A DNA stretch of 64,000 nt, taken from the NCBI GenBank assembly GCA_034440635.1, contig JAOTON010001686.1, positions 29,569-93,568 on the forward strand, written 5' to 3'. This document shows, one piece after another, positions 11,207 through 22,474 of this stretch (positions are counted from its first letter, which is position 1; every line of letters starts with the position of its first letter). Below the pieces are notes generated by a model. It made no database searches and was not told where the DNA came from. It saw only the letters and a list, made by a program, of their open reading frames with translations. The translations under genes were made by a program, and so were the position numbers. The DNA is from Lepas anatifera (taxonomy: Eukaryota > Arthropoda > Thecostraca > Lepadidae).

Positions 11207-13849
11207 CTCTGCCGTGAGTACCTTTGCAGCCAAAACCCAGTACTGTCCTGAAGTTACCTGAAACGCTGCAGGGATGTCTTCTGAGGTATCATTAGAAATT
11301 CCTTGCTCAATGCTAGAGCTGCAGCGTTCTAAACCGATTTCGTTAGTCAACAGAGATAACAGAATAATCCGTTATGGGCAGAGATGTTTCCAAATGTGCG
11401 GCAGCAATTAAGTTGTAATTATATTAATTGAATTAAATTATTCCTGGAATATTTTCGTGCTATCCGTGTTTAAAAACGCTGTCCATAACCCAGCCGAATG
11501 ATAATAGGGTTTTGTAGTCCCTAAAATCCGAACCAAACGTGTGTTTGTCTGTTTTCATACTTAGTTGCTCTCCAAATAGAGTGAAAATCCTATCTTCACT
11601 CAATTTTAGTGGCATAGACAGAGGAGAGACTAGGCCCTGACCCTTGCTTTGGTTGACTGACCTCTTTCATGCGCAGGAATAAATGTATGGGATTCTCGCT
11701 GATAATCTGAACAGCCCAAGCTTGGACATTGGCCGCTGTTGACGAATTTCTGACTGCGCCACCACTTTTTTCCATTTCATTGCAAAATAAAAGTACCAAC
11801 ACCTTGGCCAAACCTGTGCAGTAGGTTAAAGCTGATTGAAAGGTTCTTGGGCATTGCCATGTCCTTGAGAAATGTTATTAAATGGAAAATGTGGCCCATT
11901 TCGCAGTAAAATATAACGAATAGTATGCAAAAGGCCCAAATGTATAGTTTTATGTGGAAAGACTAGACAATTAGTGATTTTGACAAATTTTGCCAATTGA
12001 CGTGAAAAATAAGTTAACATGTACAAAATATAATTCACGTCTTGAGCTTTAACCCACATCATATAGGAGCCATGGAGCTGGAATTATTATCTAGCATCGA
12101 CCCAAACTTTTCGATCAGCATTGAGAAAAATGTCCGTCATAGTGCAATTCGTAAAAACGTCACGGTTAAGTAAAGGATTTTAATGGATCGAAGTTAACCT
12201 ATGGTACCATTTTCTCTGATCTTATCCTTCCAGGAGATGACTTTAAATGGGGCAGATGCCGCCTTGCCACATAATTTACGCTTACCTTCCCAGCGACTTT
12301 ATGACTAGCAGTGTGCGTTTTATGGGTGGTCACCTCACATCTTGAGAGTGGAGGACATCAAAAGATATTTCGAAAAAGACGGACGCACTTTTGAAAGCAT
12401 AATATACGTGAATGTAGCGATGCCTCGCGTTGCATGTGGGGCATGTCGGTTTTATAACACCCGGAAAAGCAAAGATCCAAAGTGCATGATTTTTTATTTG
12501 TCGGCTCTAGATTAAGTTCTCTCCTTCCAGGAGATTTCTCCTGTGGCAGAAGTACGTGGGCGGGCGCGGATTTGAGGTGGGCGTGCTGACGCTTGCCTGG
12601 CAGAGGTGTGCAGATGGGCGCCACCCGCCATCCGCTAATTCCCAGTTATCATAATATGCAAAATATTATATTTTGTAAGACTTCAAAAGCCCTTTTAGTT
12701 CGGGGAAACGTTCAAATATCGGGGCCAAAACTTATCTCCGTTGGAGAAAGTAAATGATTTTTTTACCTCTGAGAGAAGTCGAAGCATTCCCAGGAAGTGT
12801 TGTAGGCATTGTTGTATTTTTCCCAGATGGGTTTCCTATCCGGTAGTATGTGATCCGCGCATTCATCGATTAACGGGTGCGACTGATTCGTGGCTGCGAG
12901 AAAGTGTTGAAAAATGCATGTACTGGGATATAAACCGCAGCTCAGAGGCCCAGTTATGGCGGCACCATCAACCATTCAACCATGAAAAGGTGATTAGATT
13001 CCATAAATGGACCAGAAAAGGATGTGGGTTATTCATTTGACAAACATGCACAGGGAGCTCCAGGTATGGTACATCGCACTGGGTGAGGATGCTTGTCAAC
13101 AGTTGAGTCATTATCTTAGATTTAGACGAGGTGGTCTGATTTAAATATTCCAGAAATTCTATCCTTCAGGCTTCAATCCCAGTCCGAATGGTGCACCTCC
13201 TTTCTATTCGTGGAAGAATTCAGTTAGGAATTCCCGCATAAGAAGAAACCAAGAACAGCAACGTTTGAAAATTGGACTAGCAGGTCAAAGGGAATACAGC
13301 GGTTGCATGACATGTGAGCCGACTTATCAGTGTCGGAGAGCATGCCTAAATAATTTGAGGTCAGTAGTGCATTGGTCCCAGAACACACATAAAAAAACAA
13401 CGCTTCATCAGTGAACTACTTTTTGAGGGCACGGCTGACGACAGATGATTAGAAATTCAGGCAGGCGATAATTCGGGATCGATGGGGTCGATCGCGCTCT
13501 AAGTACGCACTATTTCTCCACTAATTATGAGTTTTGGGACAATTGACATGCTAAACCTGTGGTTCTCCGCTATAATGCATCACGTAAAGGGAGATACACG
13601 AAAGCAATTTATTTGCTAAATCAAAAGGTCACCAACAGTTTTAAGAAGTCCTATTCTCACTTTTGCGAATTCAGCCTCCAAATGCCTTAAAATCGCTCTC
13701 AAATTCAACATTTCTAGATGACTTATCGATAATTCTCACTATCGATCAAATGACGTAGCCTCGGCTATGACCATTTATTTCTCTAAGAACTAGGTCATAT
13801 CTGTCATAAACAGTGGTGTAGAACCTTGAACTGTAACATAAACAATTGT
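11207..13849. other. Unassigned DNA between elements
   Basis: No supported gene, RNA or repeat was found. The longest open frame (12741-13040, 99 codons) has many Cys, Trp and Arg codons but no recognisable domain and no similar frame nearby. Sequence complexity is normal, so a low-expression exon cannot be excluded. Confidence 0.4.
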
Positions 13850-15894
13850 TTAACACGCGCATTGACGAGGGGGCGGGTACCCGCCCCCTCGGGTCTTTCG
13901 GAGATAGTAGAAAAACGGCGGCGCGTAGCGCCGCCGTACTTGGTATACCTTTTCCCTCATCATTTTTACAACTTCTGTGAAAATTTTAAGGTTAGGTCAT
14001 CTCAGGTCAGGTCACCAGTACAGGTCAAGTGACCCGACCTCAAAAAAAGTTTAAGATAGCATAAGTCGGAGCAGGGTGAACTTATCCGATTGAATCTCAT
14101 ATCACATAATGGCCCCACCGAGTTCTCTAACATATTTTCCGGTATTTTTGATATCGATGACCTAAGGTCAGGTACGAGGCATGACCTCTCCATTGGAAAT
14201 ACATGGGAAAAATGTTTTTTACGGAATAACTCAGTAACGGATGGCGACAGAGCATTTATTTTAGCTGCATTAGACTCGTCTGGGCTTTGCGGTTCTAATG
14301 ATATGCATTTTATATAATTTGACCCTGACCTGACCTCAGGTCAGGTCAAATCCTTGATTTGACCTAGCAAGTTCAAATTATATATCATTAGATTCGGCTT
14401 GCAAAGAGGATTCATATAGTTCAAGTCGTTTTGCTCTATCTTTACTTGTTCAGATGTAATGGCCGAAAAACTGGATTTACATGTTATCCCTATGACGGGC
14501 ATGTTTTGACCTCTTGTGACCTTAACCTTCGCCCGGGTGGGGGTCTTTTAGACCCCCTCGGGTTTTTCCAAAGTAACCAAAAAACGGCGGCGCGCAGCGC
14601 TGCCAAACTTGGTCTAGCTGTTCCTTCATCATTTTTACATCTTTCCTGAAATTTTTGGCTCAAGGACATATCAGGTCAGGTCACCAGGCCAGGTGAAGTG
14701 ACCTCACCTAAAAAAATACTTAGGACCGCATAACTAAAATAAGGGTTAATCGATCAAGTTGAAACTCATACCACATATTGGGCCCACCAGGAGCTACAAC
14801 ATTTGTTCCGGGATTTTTGATATTGGTGACGTAAGGTCATTTGCAGAGCATGACCTCTCCATTGTCAATACATGGGGAAAATCACGAAATGAGCTTTTCT
14901 CAGTAAGTATGGATGAAATCAACTTCAAACATCGGTTGCGACTTGCTCTTAGCCCATTTCTGAAGCTGATACCAAAATTTTTGACTTGTGACCTTTAAAA
15001 GGTCACCTTAGGTCAAATAAGCATTTTTGGTGTTTTTCTCTATAAATTTTGAATAAACTAAGATAGAGCTTTTATTTTGTCACCAAAGTGTTTGTATAGT
15101 CACGGGAAGTCAAATGATATACATCATGACTATACTAGGTCAAGTTGGGTCAGACCGTTGACCTGGGTCAGGTCAAATTCTTAAATTTGACCTGGCATAG
15201 CAATATCATATATCATTCGATTCGTATTGACGAGAGGATTGCAATGGTGCATAAACTATGGCTGTATCTTGTTTGGTTTGGAAGCTATTAGCGAAAAAGT
15301 AAACGCCCTTATGCATGGGTGGCTATGGACATTCCTAAGAAGATGCCCAATATTTAGTGATCTGTAGCTCCCTAGGCTTTGACCTGACACGAAAATGAAT
15401 GCCACTGTAATGAAAGCACATCTCAAGAGCTTTCGAATGGTGTTAAAAAATGTTTCTAGCTATCATAGTTTCTGAGATATATGAGGTTTTCTTAGTACAC
15501 CTCATATTAGCGATTTTGACGTATTTTGACCTCTGGTGACCTTGATATTGACCTGACAAGAAAAATGACCGAAGTATTTTCGATATCATTTTCGAAGAGC
15601 TTTCGATTGCCGTTTTGCGCTTTTTTCTAGCTCTCTTAGTTTTTGAGATCGTGGGGGGGGGTCTTTTTTAGCCCCCCACCAGGGCGAAGGTGGCTCGTAC
15701 CCGCCACCGGGGCAAGGGTTAAATGTGACCTGACAAAAAATGGTTCAAATTTTTTTCGATGGAGAAGTTGATGGGCAGCCCAACGCCGTTTACCGTTTTT
15801 CGCTACCTACCGTGGTTCTTGAGATCATAAGGGGCGGGTACCCGCCCCCCGTCAATGCGAAGGTGGCTCAGACCCCCGTCAATGCGCGTGTTAA
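13850..15894 (+). mobile_element. TTAA-element family B, copy 2, interrupted by C
   Basis: The outer ends are TTAACACGCGCATTGACG at 13850 and CGTCAATGCGCGTGTTAA at 15877-15894, a perfect inverted pair. The subterminal palindrome GGGGCGGGTACCCGCCCC is present on both sides. About 848 bp remain after removing the nested C element (14522-15722), the same as the uninterrupted B copies (835 and 840 bp). The interior contains many TGACCT/AGGTCA hexamers and no transposase. Confidence 0.88.
14522..15722 (+). mobile_element. TTAA-element family C, copy 1, nested in B
   Basis: A complete C element of about 1.2 kb between TTAA at 14522-14525 and TTAA at 15719-15722. The left end reads CCTTCGCCCGGGTGGGGG with palindrome GGGGGTCTTTTAGACCCCC; the right end reads GCCACCGGGGCAAGGG. 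Inside are the oligo-T/GCGGCGCGCAGCGC module and dispersed TGACCT/AGGTCA hexamers. Uninterrupted B copies have a single TTAA at the equivalent place (26290-26293; reverse 34610-34613), so TTAA is the target duplicated on insertion. Confidence 0.88.
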
Positions 15895-16425
15895 AAGACA
15901 GCATTCGAAAACTGTTTTGAAACAGAAACAAAGGACTTTAAAGAAATCACAATTGACCAATCAGGAGCCCAGGAATTCTCATACCTGGGACAAGTGACCT
16001 ATCTGACGCAAAAAAGTTTCGTCATCCTGAGAATTTTGTAGAAAACGGCTGAAGACCCAAGGTACGAAACGATTGAAGACCGGAGTCATTATTTTTTGCT
16101 CCATTTTTAGGACAAACTGATTCATTCCTATGAAAATACAGGAGAACATACGTGTTTATTACAAAAAAACAATTCTTTATAAACTTTTATAGCTTTTTGA
16201 AAAATTGAGATGAAGAGCAGGTTCCAGCCTTTTACCGGTATCGTTAACATATTTCCATAATAGTTGAGTGGGGTACATACAAATTTGCCGTAGATATAAG
16301 ATTAATTGACGGTTTTGTAAGATATTTTTTTTTCAAAAAGCAAGAAACTACAATAAAATGTCTTTTTGCGTATCTCCTTTTAACTGTATCGGCTCAAAAT
16401 TCATTACAAACGGGTCAGATGCCCT
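15895..16425. other. Unassigned DNA between elements
   Basis: About 530 bp between B copy 2 and reverse A copy 3. It holds no recognised gene and no obvious repeat. Confidence 0.45.
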
Positions 16426-17453
16426 TTAACCCTCGCCCCACCGGGGGCATCGGTTGCCCCCTAAGGTTTTTCCGGTATAGCAGAAAAACAACGACATGCA
16501 GCACAGCGGTTGAGGGCTCTACCTCTCACTGAATCATTTTCCCACCATCTCTGAAATTTTTTACCCCGGGCCACTCAAGGTCAGGTCACCAGACGAGGTC
16601 AACCAAGGTCACCTCACTTCAACTTTAGAGCTCTATAAGAGCTACATTTCGAAGTCGATCGATTTGAAACTTCCTACACTTCATGACACTTCCAGGTTCT
16701 ACAAGGTGTATATCCGCGATTTTTCGATTTCGTGCCCTGAGGTCAGGTCACGAGGTGGCCTCTCCCATTGAAAAAGCATAGGGAAAAACTGTCTTATGAT
16801 CTAAAAGTCACAAAAGCGATTGAAAATGCTCAGCTTGATCAGAAAAGCGTTCTGGGACACACTTTCACGGGTTTCATGGGCCATATTTGCCCTTTGACCT
16901 CTCCAAGGTCATCCAAGGTCACCAGGGGTCAAAAACAGTATTTTGACAATAACTTTTGACCTAATTAAGCTTAGAGCGCTGAAACAAACACCATCGTGTT
17001 TGTCTTGTCACTGACTTCCATTTGATATACGGCAATGTCACTTTCTGACCTTTTGTGACCTCAGGTCATCCTAGATCACGAGGTGACCTCTGGAGGTCAA
17101 ACCACTGGCGGGAGGTCTTTACGTTTCGCATAGCGGAAAAAGGACTGACAATTTCCTATCAAATGTACTTTACCAGACTTCAATAGCTCTAATGGCATGA
17201 GAGTTATGCCCAGCTTACTTAAGCATTGCATATTTGAGTGAAAAAATCGATCTCGACCTAATTTGACCTCTGGAGGTCAAACCATTGACCTGAGCACTGA
17301 AACATACGAAGTAATTTCTTACTGAATTCACGCGAGCTTTCTATTGCACTTTGCAGATTTGCGCTAACGCCTATATTTTCGGAGTTAGAGGGGGCCATCG
17401 ATGCCCCCCGGTGGGCGAAGGTGGCCCCGGAACCCCGGTGGGGCGCGGGTTAA
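16426..17453 (-). mobile_element. TTAA-element family A, copy 3 (reverse)
   Basis: A complete 1.03-kb reverse A copy with TTAA at 16426-16429 and 17450-17453. A reverse DR4 arrangement (TGACCT, TTTG, TGACCT near 17046-17061) is intact. An internal TTAA at 16975-16978 is the site equivalent to the one used by another A element at 43305. A 63-codon open frame (16768-16959) matches frames in other A copies. Confidence 0.85.
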
Positions 17454-17517
17454 AAGGGGTTCAAGAGCGACTAAAGCCTTGGATGGAGAATAGGTGGCTC
17501 CTGTCTCTTAACCCTTG

Positions 17518-18032
17518 CCCCGGTGGCGGTACGAGTTACCTTCTCCCCGGTGGGGGGGGCTAAAAAAGACCCCTGCGATCTAAAAACTAAGACAGCTAGA
17601 AAAAAAACACAAAAGGCAATCGAAAGCTCTCTAAAAATGATATCGAAAATACGTTGGTCATTTTTCTCCTCAGGTCATTATCAAGGCCACCAGAGGTCAA
17701 AATAGGTCAAAATCGTTCAAATGAGTTGTACTAAGAAAACCTCATATATCTCCGAAAACATGATAGTTAGAATTTTTATAACGCCATTCGAAAGCTTTTG
17801 AGCTGCTCTTTTTTTTTAATTGAAGTGACAATTTTTTTCGAGTCAGGTCAAAGCCTAGAGAGCTGCAAGTCACTGAATATTGGGATTCTTCTTTGGAATG
17901 TCCGTAGCCACCCATGCATAAGGGTGTTTCCTTGTTCGCCAATAACTTCGAACCCAAGCAAGATGCAGCCGTAGTAGATGCACCATTGCAATCTTCTCCT
18001 CAATACAAATCGAATGATATATAATATTTTTA
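17518..18032 (-). mobile_element. TTAA-element family C, truncated reverse copy
   Basis: It begins with TTAA at 17518-17521 and the C right end in reverse (CCCTTGCCCCGGTGGCGG). It then follows the C copy at 14522-15722 backwards, including GCCACCCATGCATAAGGG, GATGCACCATTGCAATC and the AATCGAATGATATATAATAT segment. Similarity stops near 18032, so the left half of the element is missing. Confidence 0.75.
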
Positions 18033-18780
18033 TTTGGTGGTCTGACTGTTTGGTGGTCAACCATACGTTTCCAGTCTTTGGGCAGAGTCCATAATACATT
18101 TGACCCCCTCGATCTGCCACTGTTAGAGGCGGATGGTGGGAAACCATTTCGGGGAGCCAAAGTTCCCTGCTAAAGTTCTAAAAAATCTGATAAAAAACAG
18201 CCAAAATTGGTCAAAATGGGGGAAGTGCGCTGTAGGGGAAGATCACCGAAGTGCCCCTGAAGCTAACCCTGTGTGTAGGTAATGGTGGATCCAGGATTCA
18301 ATTTCGGAGGCTGGAGTGCTCAAGCATGCAATAGCTTCTTACTAAAAAGTTATTATGGGCACTCAAAAACATCGCAGGGAGTTGGGGAGGGGAGGTTCAT
18401 GAGCCCCAAGCCTACGTTTGTGTTTGCACTGTGTACAGAGCCAAAATATAGAAACATAGACAACATGGCTTGGGCTGATACAAGAGAGAACGGGGAGAAT
18501 GCAAATTCATGGTTATGAAGGACCGTTGGGAACAAATTGTGCCATTAACATGCGCAGTGGAAGGGCACCTAAAGTGCCATTTCCCCTCCCCCTTATTTTT
18601 CAAGGTGGCCGGAGAACTGCTCTCCGCCTGAAAACACCATATGGCCACGTTTGCGATAAATGATGAGCACGTCGATTAGTGAAGAATTTTTGAAAATCTG
18701 ACTATAATTTTTCTACTTATAGTATTTCAAAATCAGACCTATATTTTAACACTGTCGCAATCGCGTGGTCGTACCAGTTC
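18033..18780. other. Unassigned DNA; G-like GGTGGCCGGAGAA fragment
   Basis: The segment AAGGTGGCCGGAGAA at about 18602 also occurs in the G element at 49941, so a decayed relative may be present. Otherwise I find no gene or repeat. Confidence 0.35.
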
Positions 18781-18839
18781 GCCTGCACTATAGAACAAGT
18801 AGTAACGTCATAAGCTTATATACCTTATATAAGGTTATA

Positions 18840-19471
18840 TAGTCAGGTTATATGTCAAGACTAGCCCACATCAGGTTCAAGGTCAAAGGTCACAGGTCAA
18901 GGTCATTGGTCCCAGTATTCCGGTCAGATAACATTATTCAGTATGACATATGTTATGCTATGACTTCATGGTTAAGGCTGCTAAAGGTCAAGGCCAAGAT
19001 TACAGGTCAAGGTAGAAAGTATTTTTCGAGGTAAGACCCTCATTTTTAATCCAAAGACTGCTATAGTGCCAGTTATATTGTAAATCATTGAGACTTTATC
19101 GTATTGTTACGACATAGGTCACTAACCTTGAATGACCTTTACCTCAACATTTCAGAGAATATTATGTGGTACCTCCCCTCTATATGACTTTAGTCCGATT
19201 TTGGCGCATTATCGGTTTCTTTCCGCAAAATCACCGCATTTCCCAACACGTCTTCAACACGGCCTAGATTCGAACTTAACGACCTCGTTTGACATTGAAG
19301 ATATTGACTTAGGTCAATGAAGCGTTGTCATAAGGTAGATCGCCATCGACCCCATACACCCTCCAACGGGCGCTGTTCTAACCCTCTTGGCTCGCGAGAT
19401 CTCAGAGGGGTTGCACTTTAGGACCTCTCCACTGCGCGTTGACGCCGACCCCTCTCCACTGCGTGTGTTAA
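18840..19471 (+). mobile_element. TTAA-element family D, copy 1
   Basis: The right terminus contains two copies of a CCACTGCGYGT motif, (CCACTGCGCGTTGACGCC, then CCACTGCGTGTG) followed by TTAA at 19468-19471. The interior has several AGGTCA-type hexamers and shares blocks with 60240-61205, such as GGTCAAGGTCATTG, CACGGCCTAGAT and GACCTCGTTTGAC. The left end is not defined. Confidence 0.6.
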
Positions 19472-20386
19472 AAAGAAAAAAAACTGAAATTGAGCTATAG
19501 GTTATTTTTTAAAACTTTGTACGAGTGCTCTGTGGACCTCACGCATTCTGCTACACGATTCGTATCGAAATCAGACATTTAAAACTGTCTGGCTTATTGA
19601 TGGGTTAATTGCTAATTTGAATAATGCTGAATCTTCATCTTTGTCGTTTCACTGTAGGCTCTTCAGAAACGAAAAAAACTGAATGCATAATTACGATATA
19701 TTCTTACTCCAGTAAGACACAGTGGCTATTGTAATCACCTGGACCCCCAAGGACACCTGCAGCTAAATCACCATATCTTTTTGTGTTGCGCAAAGATGCA
19801 CCATCTTTCTGCGACCACTGTTGGTTTTCAGTGTTCTAAATTTCACCAGCATGGCATGCCAAATATTCCTCGTCGCTGCCCCACATCGTTTCCAGTTGAC
19901 GGTGAATAATAATTGCTGTTTTCAGTCGGAAACTCTCAGGTGTTGAGCTTAGTTTAGTTCTGAGGTGGAACTTGGTACACAATAATGGCACATGTGTCAA
20001 AAAGTTTAAGAGCTTCTGCTTGCACATGACACAAAAAGAGTTATTGTGCATCCATATGCTTGGATAGAGGTCGGTTCTAAATGCGACTCTTACTTTTGAA
20101 ATACGCTGTATATATTCAATACGATAATGGTGCAAATATCCGAGCTTATATAAGGCCCGCAGAGAGCCTTGCCAATGTATTGGTGGTATAAGTGAAATTC
20201 TTAATGGCTGATATAGACTATTTTCACTTACAGACATATGTACCAACGTACCACCGACTGCGGGCTGGTACTTTTATGTCCTGCTGGCCGATTCGACCCG
20301 CGGATTTGTCTACTATTCACCGTCTCTAGGTTGGATGGGTTACGCCTGCCGTAGCCCTCTAACTTCAGCTGTTTATTGTAGTTTAG

Positions 20387-20388
<2 letters not shown>
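19472..20388. other. Unassigned DNA upstream of the Penelope-like element
   Basis: No supported gene. An open frame of 136 codons on the minus strand (19836-20246) lacks any recognisable domain. Confidence 0.4.

Positions 20389-20448
<60 letters not shown>
20389..20448. repeat. (TA)n microsatellite, left of the Penelope-like element
   Basis: About 30 uninterrupted AT dinucleotides immediately before the first retained codons of the retroelement. A matching array follows the element at 22409-22473. Confidence 0.97.
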
Positions 20449-20452
<4 letters not shown>

Positions 20453-20453
20453 A

Positions 20454-21948
20454 ATGTCGGGGTACTTTTATGGCAACATAAAAACGCATAAAGCTGGCCA
20501 CCCCATCAGGCCGATAATATCTCAGTTACCAACACCATCATACGACTTAGCCAAGTCATTAAACAAGCTCCTTGCACCGTACATTCCGACGAAACATGCT
20601 CTGAAATCATCGGCTGAATTCATTGAAGTGGTGAAAATTCATGAGAGGAAAGGCACCCTAGCGTCACTAGACGCTCAAAGTCTCTTTACGAATGTTCCCA
20701 TCGATGAAACCATCAACATCATCCTCAACTATGCTTTCAACCACCCAGACGAACCCCCCACCGTGCGTTCCAAGGAAGACACTGCAGCAGATGCTCGAAG
20801 TGTGCACAAAAACTGCACCGTTTCGGTGCCCGGAGGGAAACCTGTACTCTCAAGTGGATGGTGTGGCCATGGGCTCTCCGCTCGGTGTCCTCTTTGCCGA
20901 GAGCTACATGACATTTGTAGAGGAGCAGGCTTTGAGCACAATGCCGACTAGACCCTATATATACCTTCGTTACATCGACGACATTTACACCGAAGTAGCG
21001 GACATGAGCCAGCTGAACAGCCTGAAAGAACACCTGGAGAAGGCTTCGAAGCTGACTTTCACAACTGAAGAAAGCATCGACAACAAGATATCTTTCCTGG
21101 ATGTCCATGTAAACGGTTCAGCTAAACACATCGAGACAAAGGTGTTCAGAAAGCCTACCAACACCGGCCAGTGCATGAACGGGCGCAGTGAATGCCCAAA
21201 ACGGTATAAAGAAAGTGTTATCCGGGCATATGTACACCGTGCCCTCACCCACTGTTCCACATGGGAGCTTGCTCATCAAGAGCTGGACAGAGTAAAGAAC
21301 ATCCTCGTCAACAATGACTACAGCACCGAAGATATAGAAAAAATTATCAGAAAACAAATGAACAAATACTTTCAAAACAAGACACCAACAACTGAGACCG
21401 GTACAACCCACAAAATATTCTACCAGAACTCAATGTCAACATCATACCTCAAAGATGAAAAGGTCATTCAAGCTATCATCAGCAAGAACTGCTCGCCAAA
21501 GCAGCTCGGCGACTCTATCGAGCTAGTGATATTTTATAAGAGCCCTAGGACAGCAACTCTCGTATTGAAAAACAACCCTTCACAAGACCACTCGGACCTG
21601 AAAGCCACAGATGTAGTGTACAGATTTAAATGTAAACATGGTGACTGTGCGCACCAAACAAACTGTTCCTACATCGGCTACACAACAACCACACCATCCA
21701 GACGACTGACGAACCACCTACAGCAAGGAGCACTGGTGAGCCACGTGCGCCTCTGCCACAGCAAAGAACTCACCAGGAGCGATATTGTGGAGAACACCAC
21801 CATACTGACGCGCTGCCACGACAAAAGAAAACTGCAAGCCCTGGAAGCGGTCTACATCCGTGAAATGAACCCGACCATCAACAGACAGATGAATCTGGTG
21901 GCTAAACTAGCCTTGTATGAGAGCGTCCCGCTGAGATTACATAGCTAA
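20454..21948 (+). pseudogene. Penelope-like RT with C-terminal GIY-YIG endonuclease, frameshifted
   Basis: This encodes a reverse transcriptase that would copy the element's RNA, joined to a GIY-YIG nuclease that nicks the target. The first frame (from 20454) carries YGNIKTHK and RPIISQ, typical of the early fingers. Near 20756-20762 the reading moves to the next frame, which continues to 21948. That second frame has GVAMGSPLG, the catalytic YIDD at 20971-20982, and the nuclease signature YIGYT at about 21670-21684, preceded by Cys/His residues usual in this family (KCKHGDCAHQTNC). A conserved YIREMNPTIN segment lies near the C terminus. The single frameshift and missing N terminus make it non-functional as read, but the long second frame of over 400 codons suggests it is not very old. 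Confidence 0.88.
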
Positions 21949-22245
21949 AACCCAGAACATCTAGCTATTAAAGTGCGAACCCGTATTAAAATATGTTAGT
22001 TTAACGCAATTCAAATATCATTGTGTATCCGTGTGTGTTTATGATTGATCATGACTTAGATTTTAAGGATATTGGTAACGTGCAAACTTTGAAAACGAAG
22101 TGCCCGCACGAATAATGCGTCTCCTGTGATTGTTTTTTACTTGCCTATGCTATGAAATAATGTTCGCTCATTTTAGAAGGTATGGAGTCCGACGCGAAGA
22201 TTTACGAACACTAGATCGATTTTGCTGTGTATTTAATATGTTTAA

Positions 22246-22305
22246 TTATGCCAGAGGATGATATTAGAAATATCGAAACGTTGCAAAGCCCAGAGTCGTT
22301 TGGTG
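22246..22305 (+). ncRNA. Candidate degenerate hammerhead-like fold in the Penelope 3' region
   Basis: The order of parts resembles a hammerhead ribozyme: ATGCC (stem I, pairing with GGTGT downstream), AGAGGATGA in place of the CUGAUGA box, a perfect 6-bp hairpin GATATT-AGA-AATATC, then GAAAC, and a CG...CG pair ending in GTTT, which could hold the NUH cleavage site. Hammerhead motifs are known in many Penelope-like elements. The first box departs from consensus, so self-cleavage is doubtful; this is an inference from pairing by eye. Confidence 0.35.
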
Positions 22306-22406
22306 TTATTTTAAAAGAATTCAATCGCGAGAACAAGAAGCTTATCAGGACCATAGAATCACTTAGCTGAAAAGTAACAAAGGCCCATTTCGCCGTCATA
22401 TTCAAC

Positions 22407-22408
<2 letters not shown>

Positions 22409-22473
<65 letters not shown>
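22409..22473. repeat. (TA)n microsatellite, right of the Penelope-like element
   Basis: About 32 uninterrupted AT dinucleotides directly after the retroelement 3' region. This matches the array at 20389-20448 in type and length. Confidence 0.97.

Positions 22474-22474
<1 letters not shown>

Larger units (their letters stand above)
20449..22408 (+). mobile_element. Penelope-like retroelement, 5'-truncated, between two TA arrays
   Basis: About 1.96 kb running from the conserved YG-x-x-K-T-H-K region of the reverse transcriptase to a 3' non-coding region of about 460 bp. It lies between two long TA arrays. Penelope-like elements combine a telomerase-related reverse transcriptase with a GIY-YIG endonuclease, and both are visible here. 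The N-terminal part of the reverse transcriptase is missing, so this is a 5'-truncated copy. The flanking arrays suggest insertion into, or duplication of, a TA target. Confidence 0.85.

Noticed and set aside
12741..13040. 99-codon Cys/Trp-rich frame as a small secreted protein
   Set aside because: No signal peptide, and the Cys spacing matches no family that I recognise.
19836..20246. 136-codon minus-strand frame as a gene
   Set aside because: No recognisable motif, and low-complexity codon use does not stand out from chance frames.
20449..22408. LTR retrotransposon or retrovirus
   Set aside because: There is no protease, integrase or LTR; the YIDD reverse transcriptase with GIY-YIG domain is Penelope-like.
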